Origin: Mycteria americana
Taxonomy: Eukaryota > Chordata > Aves > Ciconiiformes > Ciconiidae
Direction of reading: 5' to 3'
Length of the DNA stretch: 64,000 nucleotides
NCBI RefSeq assembly: GCF_035582795.1
Contig: NC_134366.1
Location: 126,501 to 190,500, forward strand
The translations under genes were made by a program, and so were the position numbers. The stretch's first letter is position 1. Every line of letters starts with the position of its first letter. The notes below the pieces were generated by a model. The model was given only the letters and a program-made list of their open reading frames with translations. It searched no databases and was not told the origin of the DNA. Shown here piece by piece: positions 25,063 to 38,124 of this stretch.

Positions 25063-26646
25063 CCAGACACTGAATGAACTTTATACTTTCTCCTGCAACT
25101 ACTTGTATTGGCCCCTGTCCACATAGAGTCTGGTCAGAATACCAGCCAGCTCAGTTACTACATAGTTATCCCTATGATCTCAAACAAGAAAAAACAAGAA
25201 TAAAAAACCTTAAGTAACCTCACAGTACGTCCTTTCTCTACCATGGAAATAGAAAGCTTTAAAAAATTATCTACAAGTAACATTTAAAAATCATTCCTCA
25301 GTGACCTAACAACTGCAAACACAGCTCTTGCTCTCCATCTAGACAACACCTTTTAACCGTAAATTCTGCAGTTGCCATGAATCATACATATTTTGCCAGG
25401 GGAAAAAGACTGTTTTAAATCTTTAAAAATAGTGAATTTATAAATTTTGAATGTTATGCCTTGTTAGGCCTTGCAATTTCACCAAATGAAGTCAAATTTC
25501 TTTCACATCACCAAAAGCACATTTGCGAATCAAAGGCCACATGCTTATCAAAAGTTGAGTTTATACGACTTCGCACTTCAGTGCAATAGCTGTGCCTGTA
25601 AATTTAAAAATATATGATTGGTAAATTGTATTTTCTTCTCTGCAGTTTAGGATCTTGAAAGGAGCTGGACTGCCTTTAAACAGATTATTTTTAAAATTCA
25701 TTCACAGGCAGAGAATAAGTGTGCCAAATTTCAGGGTAAAAAGTAAAAGATACAATGTTGACTAGAGTCTGAAACCGACATTCTTGGAGCAGGCAAATTT
25801 TTCAGTCTAGCTAAGGGCTTCATTTCAGCCATGGTGATAGTTACATTCAAAGGAAACACTTCTATCCCTAGCTTTGGACAACTACCATAGACAAACACAG
25901 ACATCATCATTATGTACATAAGAGTACAAAATAGTAAAGGCTATTGGACTATCAAAGGCCATAAAGGAAAGGACAGGAAGTTTGTCTCTCAAACACTGGA
26001 ACCAATGAATAGAGAGTTTTTTAAAAAAAAAGAGGAAGGAAGATCAAAACAGCTTTCCATAAAATTCATGGGACCCGTGTCCAGCATTGAGGTGCCAGTG
26101 CTATCAATATATCCAGGTACAAGAATGACCATATCACTGTTACTTTCATGTTTACTCAGTGAATATCAGAAACATTTGACAAGGGCATCTCAGGCTGTCG
26201 ATTCATGAAAATCAGACATACCTCACTTGATGACCACCGAGTAACATTTCCTGAACAAGGCCTACTAGCCACTGTCTACATTATGAAAGCATTATGGAGA
26301 ACACAGCAATAACTCTGTGAGCTAGAAGAAAAAGCACGCAAGTTGTAGTTATTTGCTTGCTTCTATGCACTTAGGACACTTCTGTATAAATGAAAAATCT
26401 GGATAACTCCTGTGGTATAATACCAGAACTCTTAATCCTTTACATTTTAAATTAAGAACCATTCAATTCCTCCAACTGCACCTTTCCAGAACAGCTAAGT
26501 TCCTGGAATGCTATTCAAGGGCATACCAGCAAATTCCAGGTGTTAGCCCCAGCACTCTGTTTGGAAACCACTGTGGCAATACCGCACTGGAAGAGGAGTG
26601 AGCTCCAAGGGATTAAGAGTACTGAAGGTTAAAGTTAGCACCTTAC

Positions 26647-26715
26647 CTTTCATCGAGAAGCTAAAGGAGTTTGAATACATAAGCTCTTCCGATTCCAGCG
26701 AGGGTTGTGGACTCT
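26647..26715 (-). CDS. Candidate 69-bp internal exon, product unknown
   Basis: On the minus strand a 69-base segment is bounded by an AG acceptor (ttcctgcag) and a strong donor (AAAG|gtaaggt). Its length is a multiple of three. One frame is open throughout and reads SPQPSLESEELMYSNSFSFS followed by MK, with an incomplete codon at each end; the other two frames contain stops. Serine-rich, slightly acidic composition fits a disordered segment. I do not recognise the protein. It lies about 6 kb downstream, in minus-strand direction, of the CpG island at 31-33 kb and could be one of that gene's early exons. A chance open segment with splice-like ends remains possible. Confidence 0.35.
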
Positions 26716-28694
26716 CTGCAGGAATATACATTAGCAGGTATATTCCACATTAATGTTAACATCAATGGGTTCTTAACAAGTTAGTCAGCATAGAGCACAT
26801 GGCATGTGATAGTTACAGGAACAGAAAGAAATGGAATGGGGTCTCAGAACTGAAAAGGAAAGAAACTTTCCTAGATGTCAACTAGAAAAAGCCTTTTGCC
26901 ACATTTGCTGCCTCGCATTCAGTGGTCATCTTGAACCCAACACCATCCATAAGTGCAAACACAAGTAAAAAATCACAAAAGCGTTTCCTGCTTAGCAGGT
27001 TATTATCGTCATTGTCTTTACTTCCAACTTCTTTTGCCAAGCATCTGCAGTCACCCCCTTTTTGTCTGGTGTCTCTCTCTGCCAAATAGCTCTCATCCAT
27101 ACCTCAGTCTTCTATCATTTGGAACCTGAATGAGGAGAACAACCAAACTGCCTTTCTAAAAGACATACCCTTACTCAGAAACAGCTGCGAGCTGGATACA
27201 GGTACCCACTACCTTTACAAACATGCCAAAGTGAATGGTCCTATAGTCCCCCCTGGACTCAGAATCCAAGAGAACATTCAACTGAACAGAAAAGGACAGA
27301 ATAGTGACAGAAAACATAATCACAGAAAAGTCAGTCACAGAAAACTGGAACAACTCCTTCCAATGAAGATAACTTAACATTGAAACAGCAGACCTAAGAA
27401 TTTGGGGGATTTTCTGACATTGTTTACTCCAAACTGCTGACTCCATAATTAGACGACTGAAAAAACTTAAAAGGTATGTGGAAGAAAAAAAAAAGATTCA
27501 GCATTTGCCTCATTTTCCTATTCCTTTTCCACATATCCATTACTAGTCGGAGACAGGATACTTTGGTCTGACTCAGCACAACACAGTTCTTAAATTCATG
27601 TAAGCTATGATTGGTAGACTAGAACTGGTATCTCTCTGTAACAGACTTTCCCTACTCAGCCAGAATCAAAAAGCAAGAGGTAGCAGGCACTGGCCAAAGT
27701 TCATAACTGTGCTGCAGCAGGCTAAGCAATATGGTTGTTAAAGGGCCAAATCAGATGACAATAATAAGCCTAATGTGTCTTAAAATAAGAAAAGTTATAA
27801 CCTAGGCTATTTATTTCCAATACAAAATAGTATGCATTTTTCTACCAGGCAATTTATGCTACCAGTGAAGTGACCTGTACAGGCTGTAAAAGGTGAAAAG
27901 GCACTGACCCAGTCGTGGGAAAAACAAAGTCCCTTGCAGGCATACTGTGTACTGACTGGGAAAAAAGGTAGATGGATACAGGTGGATATTTACCAGTGGA
28001 AGCAACAAGAAGAATGGAACTAATGGTAGAAAATAAAGACCTGAGTGGCAGATTTGAGTACCGTATCATAGAGATGACCAATGCATATCCAACAACAGCA
28101 GGTACTGGATAAATCTACCAGCTGGGAAGAGCTAACCATACTATTTTAAACCTGCTGTGAGAAGCACGGTAACCCTACAAATCAATAATCGTCTGATAAG
28201 AACTAATCACATTTACTTGTAGCTAATGGAGTAATGAATTACAACAAAGAATACCTGCTACTACTACTCCTCTTCTTCATTCTTTCCTCTGTTAGGCCTG
28301 CTCTTAGCAACTGCCTTCTCTAACGTTATTTGCTCTGAGCCAGTCTACTCTGCCTAATCAGCACCCTCCCTGCCAGCACTAGCAGAAACTATCACAGAAG
28401 TAGCTGGCTAGTAAAAGGACCAGCTTAGGTCAACAGCAGCAAGCAGGCAGTTCAGGACTTATTTCACAAAATAACATTTCCCATATGTCCAAAGGCAAAC
28501 ATTTTCCAGTCCCAATACAAGTCACAGACACATTCTTCCCACCTAGAACAGGTCATTTTTCAAAGGGCTAAAACCTACCTGTACCAGACTAGGTAGCTGA
28601 TGAACACCCGGAGTCACATGTGTATAGACCAAGAGGAAGCAGGAAACTTATCCAACAGGATGGGGCAGGAGACCAGATACTATGTCATGATGAA

Positions 28695-28772
28695 TTAGCA
28701 GCAGATATTCTCATTGAGCTGAAGCAGGAACAGCTCTAAGACAGCAGGCCAAGGATGCATTTGGATCCAGCT
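28695..28772 (-). other. Candidate terminal exon segment with strong acceptor
   Basis: On the minus strand the sequence tactttctcttttcag ends at 28773 and is a near-ideal 3' splice site. The following bases read SWIQMHPWPAVLELFLLQLN in one frame and reach a stop about 78 bases on. No downstream donor was found. It may be a non-coding or terminal exon, or chance. No homology is recognised. Confidence 0.2.
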
Positions 28773-31700
28773 CTGAAAAGAGAAAGTACATACTGAGTAA
28801 GAGGGAAGTAATATACAATATAAATAAAATTTCCTAGAACAGCACCAACCCATGTGACACATCATAAGCAGCACAACTGAAAAAAAAAAAAAAAAAGAGG
28901 GGAAAAAGCAAGAAAGAAAAGATGCAACTGACATAGTGATTAGGGACTTCTCTGCAGACAACTGCACACAGATGCACATCCATGTTGCCAAGACAGTACT
29001 TTTGCCCAGGCACTAGGCCATCCTTCCAGGCTATTCAGCTTACAGACAGGAGCCAGCTTGTATTTGGGGAGATTGTAGAAAACATGAAGAAAGTACAACA
29101 CTTGTCTATAACCTGTCAACATGTTGAGACGTGCTCTAATAAAAACCATAGGGTGGTTAGGATTGGAAGGGATCCCTGGAATTTGCCTGGCCTAACCAAG
29201 AAGCAAGGGTATCTTCTTACATAGATGTTCTCAGTTATGTTTCTGCCATCAGACATGTCTGGTAACCCTTGGGAAAGCAGGCCAGTTCAGGAACTTTAAC
29301 CAAGTCAGCTTGCTTTCATTCTTAAAAAAGCAAATCCTTAAAGGCTATCAGAATGCTCCTGCATTTCAGCAGGCATTGTTAGCTGCCCTCATAGGATGGT
29401 GAGAGTGTTGCGGACTGGGAGAACTAATGATCCCGCAGATTTAGGGTATAGTCAGGGAGCTTCAGTGTCTGCATATTCATGACAGGTCCCAGAGAAGATG
29501 AGCCAGGGTAAGAAGGAAAAGGGTAAGGAGTAAGGGTAAGGAAGCTGCTCCTCGGGAAGAGCTGAGCCAGCTGCACCTGTGTATACAAAGCACTGCTGCT
29601 TCTGACAGCTCTCTACTGTAGCTGATGAAGAAAAGAAGCGTTACAGCAGAACAGATCTGAACACCAGCACTCACAGCATTCATGGGTGTAAGTTCATACC
29701 TAGTCATGCAGTTAGAAGCAACTGCTCAAAGAATGGATAAGCAAGAAAGGAAAATATGAGCAACACAGCACCAGCCTAGGCAGTGCTGGTCAGCACAAGA
29801 GCAGACAATTCCATCAGGGTCAGTAACAAGGCTCTCGGTCCAGCAGGGTCAAAACAAGGGAAAAACAAAGGGCAGAAAGAAGATCATGGTGAACTGTGCT
29901 AAAATAGAGCTGAAGTCAAGGAAGGATAGAGTCCAGGAAAACAGTGGCTGAGGCAGAACACAGCAACGGAGGCAGTGCAAGTGAGAACGGCTGGGCCAGG
30001 AGAGTACATGAGGTACAGAAAGGAACATCACTGCAGCACTGCAGAAAAGAAGGCAACCAAAGGCTGACAATGTTGGGAATCTCACCCTCACCCTGCCTTA
30101 GAGGCAAGGCCAGGTAGGGATTGTCTTCCTCACAGAGCGCAGGGGATTCTGCCAGGGAAGAAGGGCTGGTTTCTCATGGTGGTGTCCCCATGGTAAACAG
30201 TAGGTTGTTGATTGCTCCTGAGGCGGCACCAAGGAACTGGTTATTTTCAGAAGCTGCAGGACTCCCCTGGATAGGCAGTAGTATGATGCCAGTCTCTCCA
30301 AGAAGGGCAGTGCTGACAGCACTACGCAAGGATACTGCACAAACGCACCCCCAGATCATGCTAACTGGTGATTGATCTTGCTTTCTCCTCAGTCCCCCAT
30401 TTAATTTCTACCTAAGTTTTTCCCAGCAGCAACTTGCACACAGTGTCCCTCCACAGGCCATGCTGATAGAGGAAATGGAGGAGAGTTCAGGCCCCAGGGA
30501 ACAGGAGGGAGGGAGGGAGCAGCAATCTCCAGCAGCAAGCTCATGGCGCCAAAGTGAGATGGTTTGCCTGTATGGGAAGTCAAGAATATCTTCTGGAAGG
30601 CCGTACAGAGCATTAGCCTCCTACAGATATGGATCAGTTTGTCCTGAGAGAGTATCTGGGACTATGTATCTCCCTCTGAAAACAGAGCTGAAGGGCACTT
30701 TAGAGGCAGCAAGACGAATACTCTCTCTCAAAAGGTGCTACCTCCTGCATGAAGGCTGGTTGTTCCTGGAGCACTAGAGACAGCTGTCAGTTAGTCACAG
30801 GGCAACACTGGGGTGTGGAGTGTCTCCAGGGACAGGGTGTTAAGAAGAAGACCCTCCTCTCCAGAGGACCATGCCAGTGCAGGCTCGGCAATTCCAGACG
30901 AGTGCTGGCGTCTCCCCCAGGAAAGTCAGTCCCTGCTGAAGGAAAGCCTCCCGAGGGGGCTTGCAGTTCACATTTGGGAGTGGTAAATGAGTATTGGGCT
31001 TCCCCTCTCTGCCTGCCTCTCCAAGCCAGCTAGGTCCCTGTGAGGCAGCAAAGCCACCACAGCTCGGCCGAGGATGCGGGGGCACGCGCTGGGACAACCG
31101 GAGGGGGCCAGGTGGGCGGCTGCACCGGCGGAACGCCGAGCCCGAAGGGAAGAACGGAGAGAGCGGCGCGCCGGTCGTCGGGGAGTTCTAGCCCCGGCTC
31201 CGCGGGGGAGCCGTGCGGGGGCAGCGGAACGCCGCGGGAGGGGGCACCGCCGGGCGGCATACCGACGGCGTGGGGTCCGCTGCCCGGACTCTGCCAGTCT
31301 CCCGGTCGGGAGCGCCCTGCAGACAGCGCCGGGGCGGGAGCAGCGCTAGTACCCGGGGTCCGTGCCCGGCCCGGGGGTGCCGCTGGCGGGGGGCAGTGCC
31401 CGGGCGGAGGTGTACCGCAGCCAGAGCTCCCGCAGGTGCCCAAGGCAGAGGCACGGCAAGTGCCGCCGCGGGGTCGAGCCGGACGGAAGCCTGGGGCGAG
31501 GGACGGCGGGACCCGGGGCAACGCTCACCGTCCCGTCCATGCTCCTCCCCGCCGCGCCGCTCTCCCGCTCGCACCGGGGCCGCCGTCCCAGCGCCGGGCG
31601 CGGGGCGCCTGCGCGGCGCTGCGGAGAGCGGCGCAGGGACCGTCTGCAAAGTGCACGTCGCTCGCTGCCCGCGCAGGAGCGTCAGCGCGGCGCCAGAACG

Positions 31701-32079
31701 GGCTGCCCGCAGCGCCCTCGCCGCCGGGGGAGAGGGTCCTCGTGCGAGAGCGACCGCTCCTCCAGCCCAGCCGCGCTCCGACCCCCTGCGTTTCAGCGCC
31801 GCTTCGGCGACGGGAGGACTGTGTAGCCGCGGTCCCTGCGCCCGCTTCCCAGCCCTGCGGGGGCGGCGCGGCGCGGAGCTCCTCCCGTGGACAGGCGGGG
31901 GCAGCGCCGGTACCTTTCCAGCCATTCGGGCAGCCCCGGCCCTGCCGCCTCTGGACAGCTCTGTCTCGCCCGCCGGCAGCGTCCACGGCAGCCTCGGAAG
32001 AGGGTCGGACAGGCTGCGGGTCCGCCGCCACAGCCAGTTCCCGCCGCCACGGCCCCGTGCCACCACCGAGCCCCAGCGC

Positions 32080-32545
32080 CCTTCACCCGCCAGAGCGCCC
32101 CTCACCGCCAACAGCCCTCTCACCTGCCAGAGTGCTCCTCACCCGCCACAGCCCCTCACCCACCAGAGCGCCCCTCGCTCACCGCCACAGCGCCCCTCAG
32201 TACCACAGCTCCCCTCACCCACCAGAGCGCCCCTCGCTCACCGCCGCCCCCCGCCGCCACAGCACCCCACCCCGCCACAGCGCCCAGACTCACCGCCAGA
32301 GCCTCCCGCGCCACCCCAGCGCCCCTCACCCGCCGCCAGAGCACCCCTTACTATCACAGCTCCCCCAACCCGCCGCCACAGCCCCCCGCCTCCAGAGGAC
32401 CCCTCACTCGCCAAAGCCCCCCCGCCGCCACAGCGGCCCTCACCCACCACAGCGCCCTCCCGCTGCCAGAGCGCCCCTCACCCGCCGCCAGAGCCCCCTT
32501 TACTATCACAGCCTCCCTAACCCGCTGCCACAGCCCCCGCGCGCA
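32080..32545. repeat. Pyrimidine-rich minisatellite inside CpG island
   Basis: About 460 bases of imperfect tandem units around the theme CCCCTCACCCGCCACAGCG (or CCAGAGCG), roughly 18-30 bases apart. Alternating cacc, gccaga and gccaca blocks repeat more than 15 times. The plus strand is C-rich and almost G-free within units, so the minus strand is G-rich. It lies inside the orphan CpG island. The Pro/Ser/His-rich open frames across it are translations of this repeat. Confidence 0.85.
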
Positions 32546-32754
32546 CCACAGCGCCTCCGCCTGCCGCCATCCGGCTCGGCAGCGGCCCCGGCGCCGGCCC
32601 CGCTCTGTCCCGCCCTAGCCGTCAAGCAGGTCGGGCTCCGCCACAGAGCCCAAGCCCAGGCCGCCCTTGGGCCGTAGCGACCGCCCGCGGCCCCGGCCCA
32701 TCTGGCGGCGGTGCCGGTAGCGGCCTGCCCCGCCCACCGGCCCCGCGGACCCAC

Positions 32755-32930
32755 CTGGCGGCGGGGCTGGTGCCGGCACGATGACGGTGGCGCCGGGAGG
32801 GCGCGTGCCGCCCCCGGGGCAGTGCCGGGGAGCCGCCCGGCTCGCAGCAGAACTCGAGAGCGTATTCGGAGAGCGTTTTCGCCCGGTGTAGCGCGAGGGT
32901 GGCACGCGCTGCCGCGGGGCACTGCGGGGG
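32755..32930 (-). other. Possible non-coding first exon of minus-strand transcript
   Basis: Within the orphan CpG island a minus-strand donor CGCCGCCAG|GTGGGTCCGC is placed at 32755/32754. No ATG opens a convincing frame into the donor, so a 5'UTR exon is the simplest reading. The upstream limit of 32930 is arbitrary, chosen where CpG density falls. Confidence 0.25.
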
Positions 32931-32960
32931 CAAGGATTTACCAAGACTCAATGAGAATTT

Positions 32961-35683
32961 CGGTGGTGATGTGAACAACAATAACCCGTGTATCGGGCGT
33001 GAACGTGGGTGGAAAAAAGCTTTGAAGCATGTATGATATTTCAAATTCAAAACTGGCCTGTACCAAGAGTTATTATCCTATATTTGCATACTTTTTTGCA
33101 CACCTTTCTCCTAAGGAGCTAGTAACTCCTGGGAGGATGAAGATGCTGGGTTTGGTGGACCATGAGTCTGTTATACTGTGCCAATTTTAATGGGAAAAGA
33201 AAAGGAAAATATTTTGTGAATATCCAGCGGAAGATATTTATGAAGTACACTTTCAAAGAAGAATTTGAAGAAGCACTGAAGAGAATGTGACTTAAGTTGA
33301 AGAAGCACTGCAAACAATGAGGGATGAGGAGGGGAGTGTGTATAGGATGAGCACTGAAAGTGAATAATTTTGAGTGATTCTCCAAGGAGCTGTGAGAAAG
33401 GGGTGAAAGGAAACAACTCATTTTAAAAGGAGTATCAGATGAGCAGAAGCCAAGCAATTCTGCCAACTCCAAGTGTTCAAAAAGGGTAAAATAAAATCTT
33501 ATAAAGATTATGAGGTGGCTTTATGTCTCACTGGGTGTTTTAAATAGGGGCTATGTATGTGCCTTCCCCTTTTTCAGTCTGCATTTTTCATGTGTGTCAC
33601 ATTTTCAAGCTTTTTGCTACAGCTATTTGCATTAGAAAAACACTGTTGTAAATGGAAAATGAGTTTTTGTGTTACCTGTAATCCGGAAACTGCCACCTTT
33701 GAGCATCCTGGAAGAAATCATTTAGCGTGCATATTGAGAAGATAATGTAAGCGCTAGGTACTTCCAGGAAAGACAATATGAAAGAGAAATGCAAGAGACA
33801 GCAACTATCTTGGCTATGGTACATGACTCATGAGGGGCAAGCCCTGAGATAGTGTTGCAGAAAGTACCTTGTGTAGTGGTTCAGGCTAGGACTCTTGGCA
33901 GGAGACTAAGCTAGCAGCCTGCACACATTTTGCAGTACTGTAAAGTATGTTTCATGATGGATATGTGACATGGTAATGCTTATGGCCAAATAGAAGAGAG
34001 CAAGTTCTGCAGAAAAGTGTTCATGATGGAGTTAAGAATGGAGGAGTCTGCTGAGCAAGAATACCTTGCTTTTTCTGGGGAAATGTGCACCTGTTGATGA
34101 GATTGTATCATCCTCTGTATCTGGTCATCTGATCTGACTAGCAGCAACTCCAAAACTTCTCTGTGGAATAGCTTAGACCATCTGCAAGTGATTGGCTCGC
34201 ACTCTCCAGAGTGTTAGCAATTGGCTGTGAACCACTTCGGAGTGAGAAAATTCAGCATCCTGTCAGCTGTGACTGAGATAAGTGCAGCCATCCTAGAGAC
34301 TGAATGGTCTCTACCAGCCATCCTAGATGCAAATGAACTGCTTAGCACTGCCAAGGGAGGAGGGGAGGAAACCACCCCATGCAGGTTGCCCAGATGAGAT
34401 AAGCTGCATATCTCCCTCGCATGGGAGAGTCATGTCATTTATATTCCAGTCTTGGAGAAGACTGATGGACACCATGAGCAGATACAGTATCTGAGTTCAC
34501 AACATCTGTGTTTTTACTAAAAAAAAAAGAAGAAGTATACCTTTTAGTTAGGGATATTAGGGATAGAGTGGCAGCTCCTTCATAGGTGAGAAGATGGTGA
34601 GTCTGTTTTCACCTGTTTCTTGGAGTTAAAAATGCAGCTGGGACAAAAGCTTCCTGTGTTTGTAACGTATGCTGAACATTTTTCTTTGGGATCAGCAAAG
34701 ACTATTCCAACAGAATAAGTAAGCCTGTCTAGGACATCCAACAGAGCAAGTTACCCATACCACAACTGAAGACAAGGAAGAAAAATATCCAAGGACATGG
34801 AGCCCAAAGAAAGTGAAGTACACACAAAAGTACATGCACCTGGAGCATGACAGGGTAAGCACAGCTGGAGGCACAAGAGACACCTAATGAGGGTATGCAT
34901 TTTCTCAGTTTTACAAGGTCAAAGATTATAATAATGGTAATTTGTCTTCCTGGCCAATGCATGACCCCACTGTAGTCCATGAATTCTGTATCACGATTCT
35001 CACAGCGTTTATCATTTCTGGCTGAAGTAAAGTATGTCCTTGAAAAAGATCTAGTCCTTTTTTGCAGATAGTGACACAAAAATGGTGGTACAGAGTCAAA
35101 CCATAAGTACACCTGACTGATTTACCCTGTTCCTGACAGTGGCCAACACTGAATGCCTAGAAAAGTTCATAGAAATAGGGTAGACATACAGTGATACCTC
35201 CCTGAATGGTCTCCTAGCTCATAATGATTTGTGATTCAGAGACCTACTGTGACAGAGGTGTTGGCTTTGTGTTTAATAGCCTTTGATGGATTTCTCTTTT
35301 GCAACTTTCATCCACTATATATTCACAGTCACAAAATTTAAGGCCATGAAGGACCATTACTTCTGCCCACTTACATATGACAAGTAATTTCACATGGGCC
35401 TCCAATGATCTCTGTTACACAAACCAAGTAAATTGTAACATACTGGAAAAGCTACCACTCCGTAATTTTACTAGTTAATCACTTTCATCACTAAAAGCAT
35501 ATGCCTATTTTCAGTTGGAATTACCTGTTGCATTTTAAAGCTGTTAGTTTTGGTGTTGCTGTTGTTGTGCCTTACCCCTAGACAATTAAAAACCTCTTTA
35601 GTATCCAGCATTTTTACTCAGTAGATGTACTTATACACTCTAATCAGATCACCTCACAACCTTCTAAGTAATTAGAGTTCATG
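32961..35683. other. Intergenic DNA, no recognised gene
   Basis: AT-rich DNA right of the orphan CpG island. No exon pairs, CR1 fragments or RNA genes were recognised. Confidence 0.5.
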
Positions 35684-35840
35684 GAATCATAGAATCACAG
35701 AATGGTTTGGGTTGGAAGGGACCTTTAAAGGTCATCTAGTCCAACCCCCCTTGCCATGAGCAGGGACAGCTTCAACTAGATCAGGTTGCTCAGAGCCCCG
35801 CCCAACCTGACCTTGAATGTTTCCAGGGGTGTTTAAAGCC
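35684..35840 (-). mobile_element. CR1 LINE 3' end fragment
   Basis: A short 5'-truncated CR1 tail on the minus strand. On the plus strand it begins ATAGAATCACAGAATGG and continues TTTGGGTTGGAAGGGACC, then CATCTAGTCCAACCCC, the reverse complement of the standard CR1 3' end. The far end fades near 35840. Its tail resembles the 52-218 fragment. Confidence 0.92.
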
Positions 35841-38124
35841 ATTACCGCTTGTCTTATGCTACAGGAGCTCTGCATCTCTCATTGTAAAATATTTCTTCCA
35901 AACTTCAGATAAATTTTGTGAACCTCTTGTACATTCTTTTTTTTTTTTTGTCTCTGTTCCCTTCAAGCCTTAAAAATAAGGGCTCTGCCACCAGGGGCCT
36001 TATTGCTGTCTCACATCTACAGCATCTGTTTCCCCCAGATTGTCTACCTGTATAGATCTGTTCTATCATGTCTTAAATCCTAAATTGTAATCTTTACAGC
36101 GCTGGGATAGCTCTGTATTTTAGTGTCTAAAATAGTGGGTCCTGGTCAAATTAAGCTGCTTGCACATTAATACAGTCAATTTCTTTCCAGACTTAACTTT
36201 TTTTTTTTAAATACAGTCCTCTTTGGAGGACTGACACACCTTCATTTTCCCCAAGTATGTAAGTTTGCACTTGGCCGCTTTAAGACAAAATCTATTTGAA
36301 TAGCCTTACTCTGCTACACACTCTTCTCCATTGTTATCCTGTCTTTATGACTGGTTTTTGCAGTACTCATTTTTTACATCATCTGCAGATTTTATCAGTA
36401 GAGATCTTACATTTGTTTCCAAATCATCAATTAAGTGTCAAACAACACTGGCTGGAGAACTGTCCCTCTAGGACCTAAGTAGAAGTGCCCAAATCCAACA
36501 ATTGGCTCTTATTCGATATGCCAACCTGTTCTTAACTCACATGATTTGTTTGCTGCTGTATAACTTCCTGTTTAATAGTTAAAGCATTGCATTAAATCAA
36601 ATGGATTTTCAGGTCTGTAATGGCTGTCTGATCATCTTTAACTCAACATGTAACTTCAAAGTTTTAAGTCAAGTTGTTTGCCAAGTTTTACTTGCTGTAC
36701 AACAACCTTGACTAGTATTAGCTATACAGTAATGCCAGCTACACCAAATTTCTTATCAGTTAGCATTTCTGGTTTCAATTGCTTATAGTCTAATGTTAGG
36801 TATCTGTAATGAGCAATTAATATTTTTCTTGTTCGATGTAACACTGGATCAATTCATTCAATGTTTAATTTGATTTTTTTCTTTCCTCTTTACAGCATTT
36901 GTCTTATTGCATTTTTAGTTTACTATCCCCAGACTATTCCAGCTAGAACATAACTGTGAAAGTTAACCTGTCTGCCTGTAGGACGCAAGTTGTTCCTTTC
37001 ATGCAGCCTAATCTCACCTTGGAATGCAGAGTTTTGATCAGTAAACCAGAATCTTCAGTTTATGGACTCAGCAGTTTGCTGGCAGTATTTCCTGCCTTTC
37101 CTTTCCCACAGAGCTAGATTTAAAAAAATATATATATCAGCTTCCAGCTTCCCTCAGTTTTCTCCCAAGATACTAGATGCTCTTAAGAGTTTCTAGTTCT
37201 GTGTAGTATTGCATCATTGCCTTACATGCACTGACACGGGCAGTGACTTACCAAACAACGATGCCAATTTTTTGGTTTACATCTTTGTTTTGTTTAAATG
37301 ACAGTCCATCAAATCTCACTACCCTGATTCCCATGATTCTCTTCCTTCTCTAATGAGGACTGACTAATGATTCTAGCTTGCCCTATGTCATTTTAAAACC
37401 TTCTCTGTAGCAGCTTGTTTTACATCACAGATATCCCCAACTGCTACATCCCCTACACCTTTCAGTTTCATTACCAGAGAGAGATTTCCTGATAGTTAAC
37501 TCACTGCATCTTTTTCAATGTTTATTCTTTCAACTTGGTTGCATGACACCTGTTTTACCCCCATGCATCATATCAGACTGCTTGCTTTGCTTACATAGTT
37601 TTCTACAGCATCCAATTCCCATTGCCAGTCCTTCCAAATCTGAATTCTCCTTGGATATTACACCATATTGAAACTTGCATTTACAAGCTGTGCATCCTCT
37701 CTGGCACCATGAGGTTGTATTTCATGCATCAGAATCTCTTTTGTCTTCAGGAAGACAAACACACCAGTAGCAAGGCAAGCAGCAGCAGGGGTTCTTACAC
37801 TGTCCATCTTTGCTACTGTAGTCATCCCGACTGAAAGACAGTCAGCCATTGAGATTTCTATCCAATGTGAAGCAATGTTCCAGACTTTGAACACTTCTTT
37901 TAAAGCTTTTCTAATCTTTCAGATGCTGACACGAGACCTCCACCTCATACCCCTCATGAGTACAGCAAATACAATCTCTTTCCTTAAACAGCGCTTATGC
38001 AGCCATGAATGGGATTAGACACACTCACTGGCTCATCACACCGAAATTTGCAAGTTCACATCAGGGCTTTGGCCTTTGATTTCTAGGATACTGGCTGGAA
38101 AAAAAGAAGCTGGAAAGCTGAAAG
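35841..38124. other. Intergenic DNA, no recognised gene
   Basis: No recognisable gene or repeat. A T run lies at about 35938-35950. Open frames are short and unsupported. Confidence 0.5.

Larger units (their letters stand above)
25063..31019. other. Mostly non-coding, possible introns of an unrecognised minus-strand gene
   Basis: AT-rich DNA left of the orphan CpG island. Only a few exon-like segments were seen (26647-26715 and an acceptor at 28772, both minus strand). If the CpG island at 31-33 kb is the promoter of a minus-strand gene, this interval would be its first introns. No product is recognised. Confidence 0.35.
31020..32960. promoter_or_regulatory. Orphan CpG island
   Basis: About 1.9 kb of very GC-rich, CpG-dense sequence flanked by AT-rich DNA on both sides, typical of a promoter island. 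Long overlapping open frames on both strands here come from GC richness and lack of stops; their repetitive Pro/Arg/Ala composition and mutual overlap argue against coding. A consensus-like donor on the minus strand (CCAG|GTGGGT) ends a possible first exon at 32755. GC-box-like ccgccc stretches are frequent. No first-exon protein is recognised on either strand, so direction is unknown; the minus-strand donor and the 26.6-kb exon candidate favour minus. Confidence 0.75.

Noticed and set aside
29140-29260. A GGTTAGGATTGGAAGGGA stretch resembling a CR1 tail
   Set aside because: Too short and too diverged to support a call by eye; possibly a very old CR1 end.
31040-32677. A 545-codon open frame on the plus strand (and comparable ones on the minus strand) in the 31-33 kb CpG island
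   Set aside because: Several frames on both strands are open at once because the DNA is GC-rich with few stops. The predicted proteins are low-complexity Pro/Arg/Ala and follow the minisatellite; no domain is recognisable.
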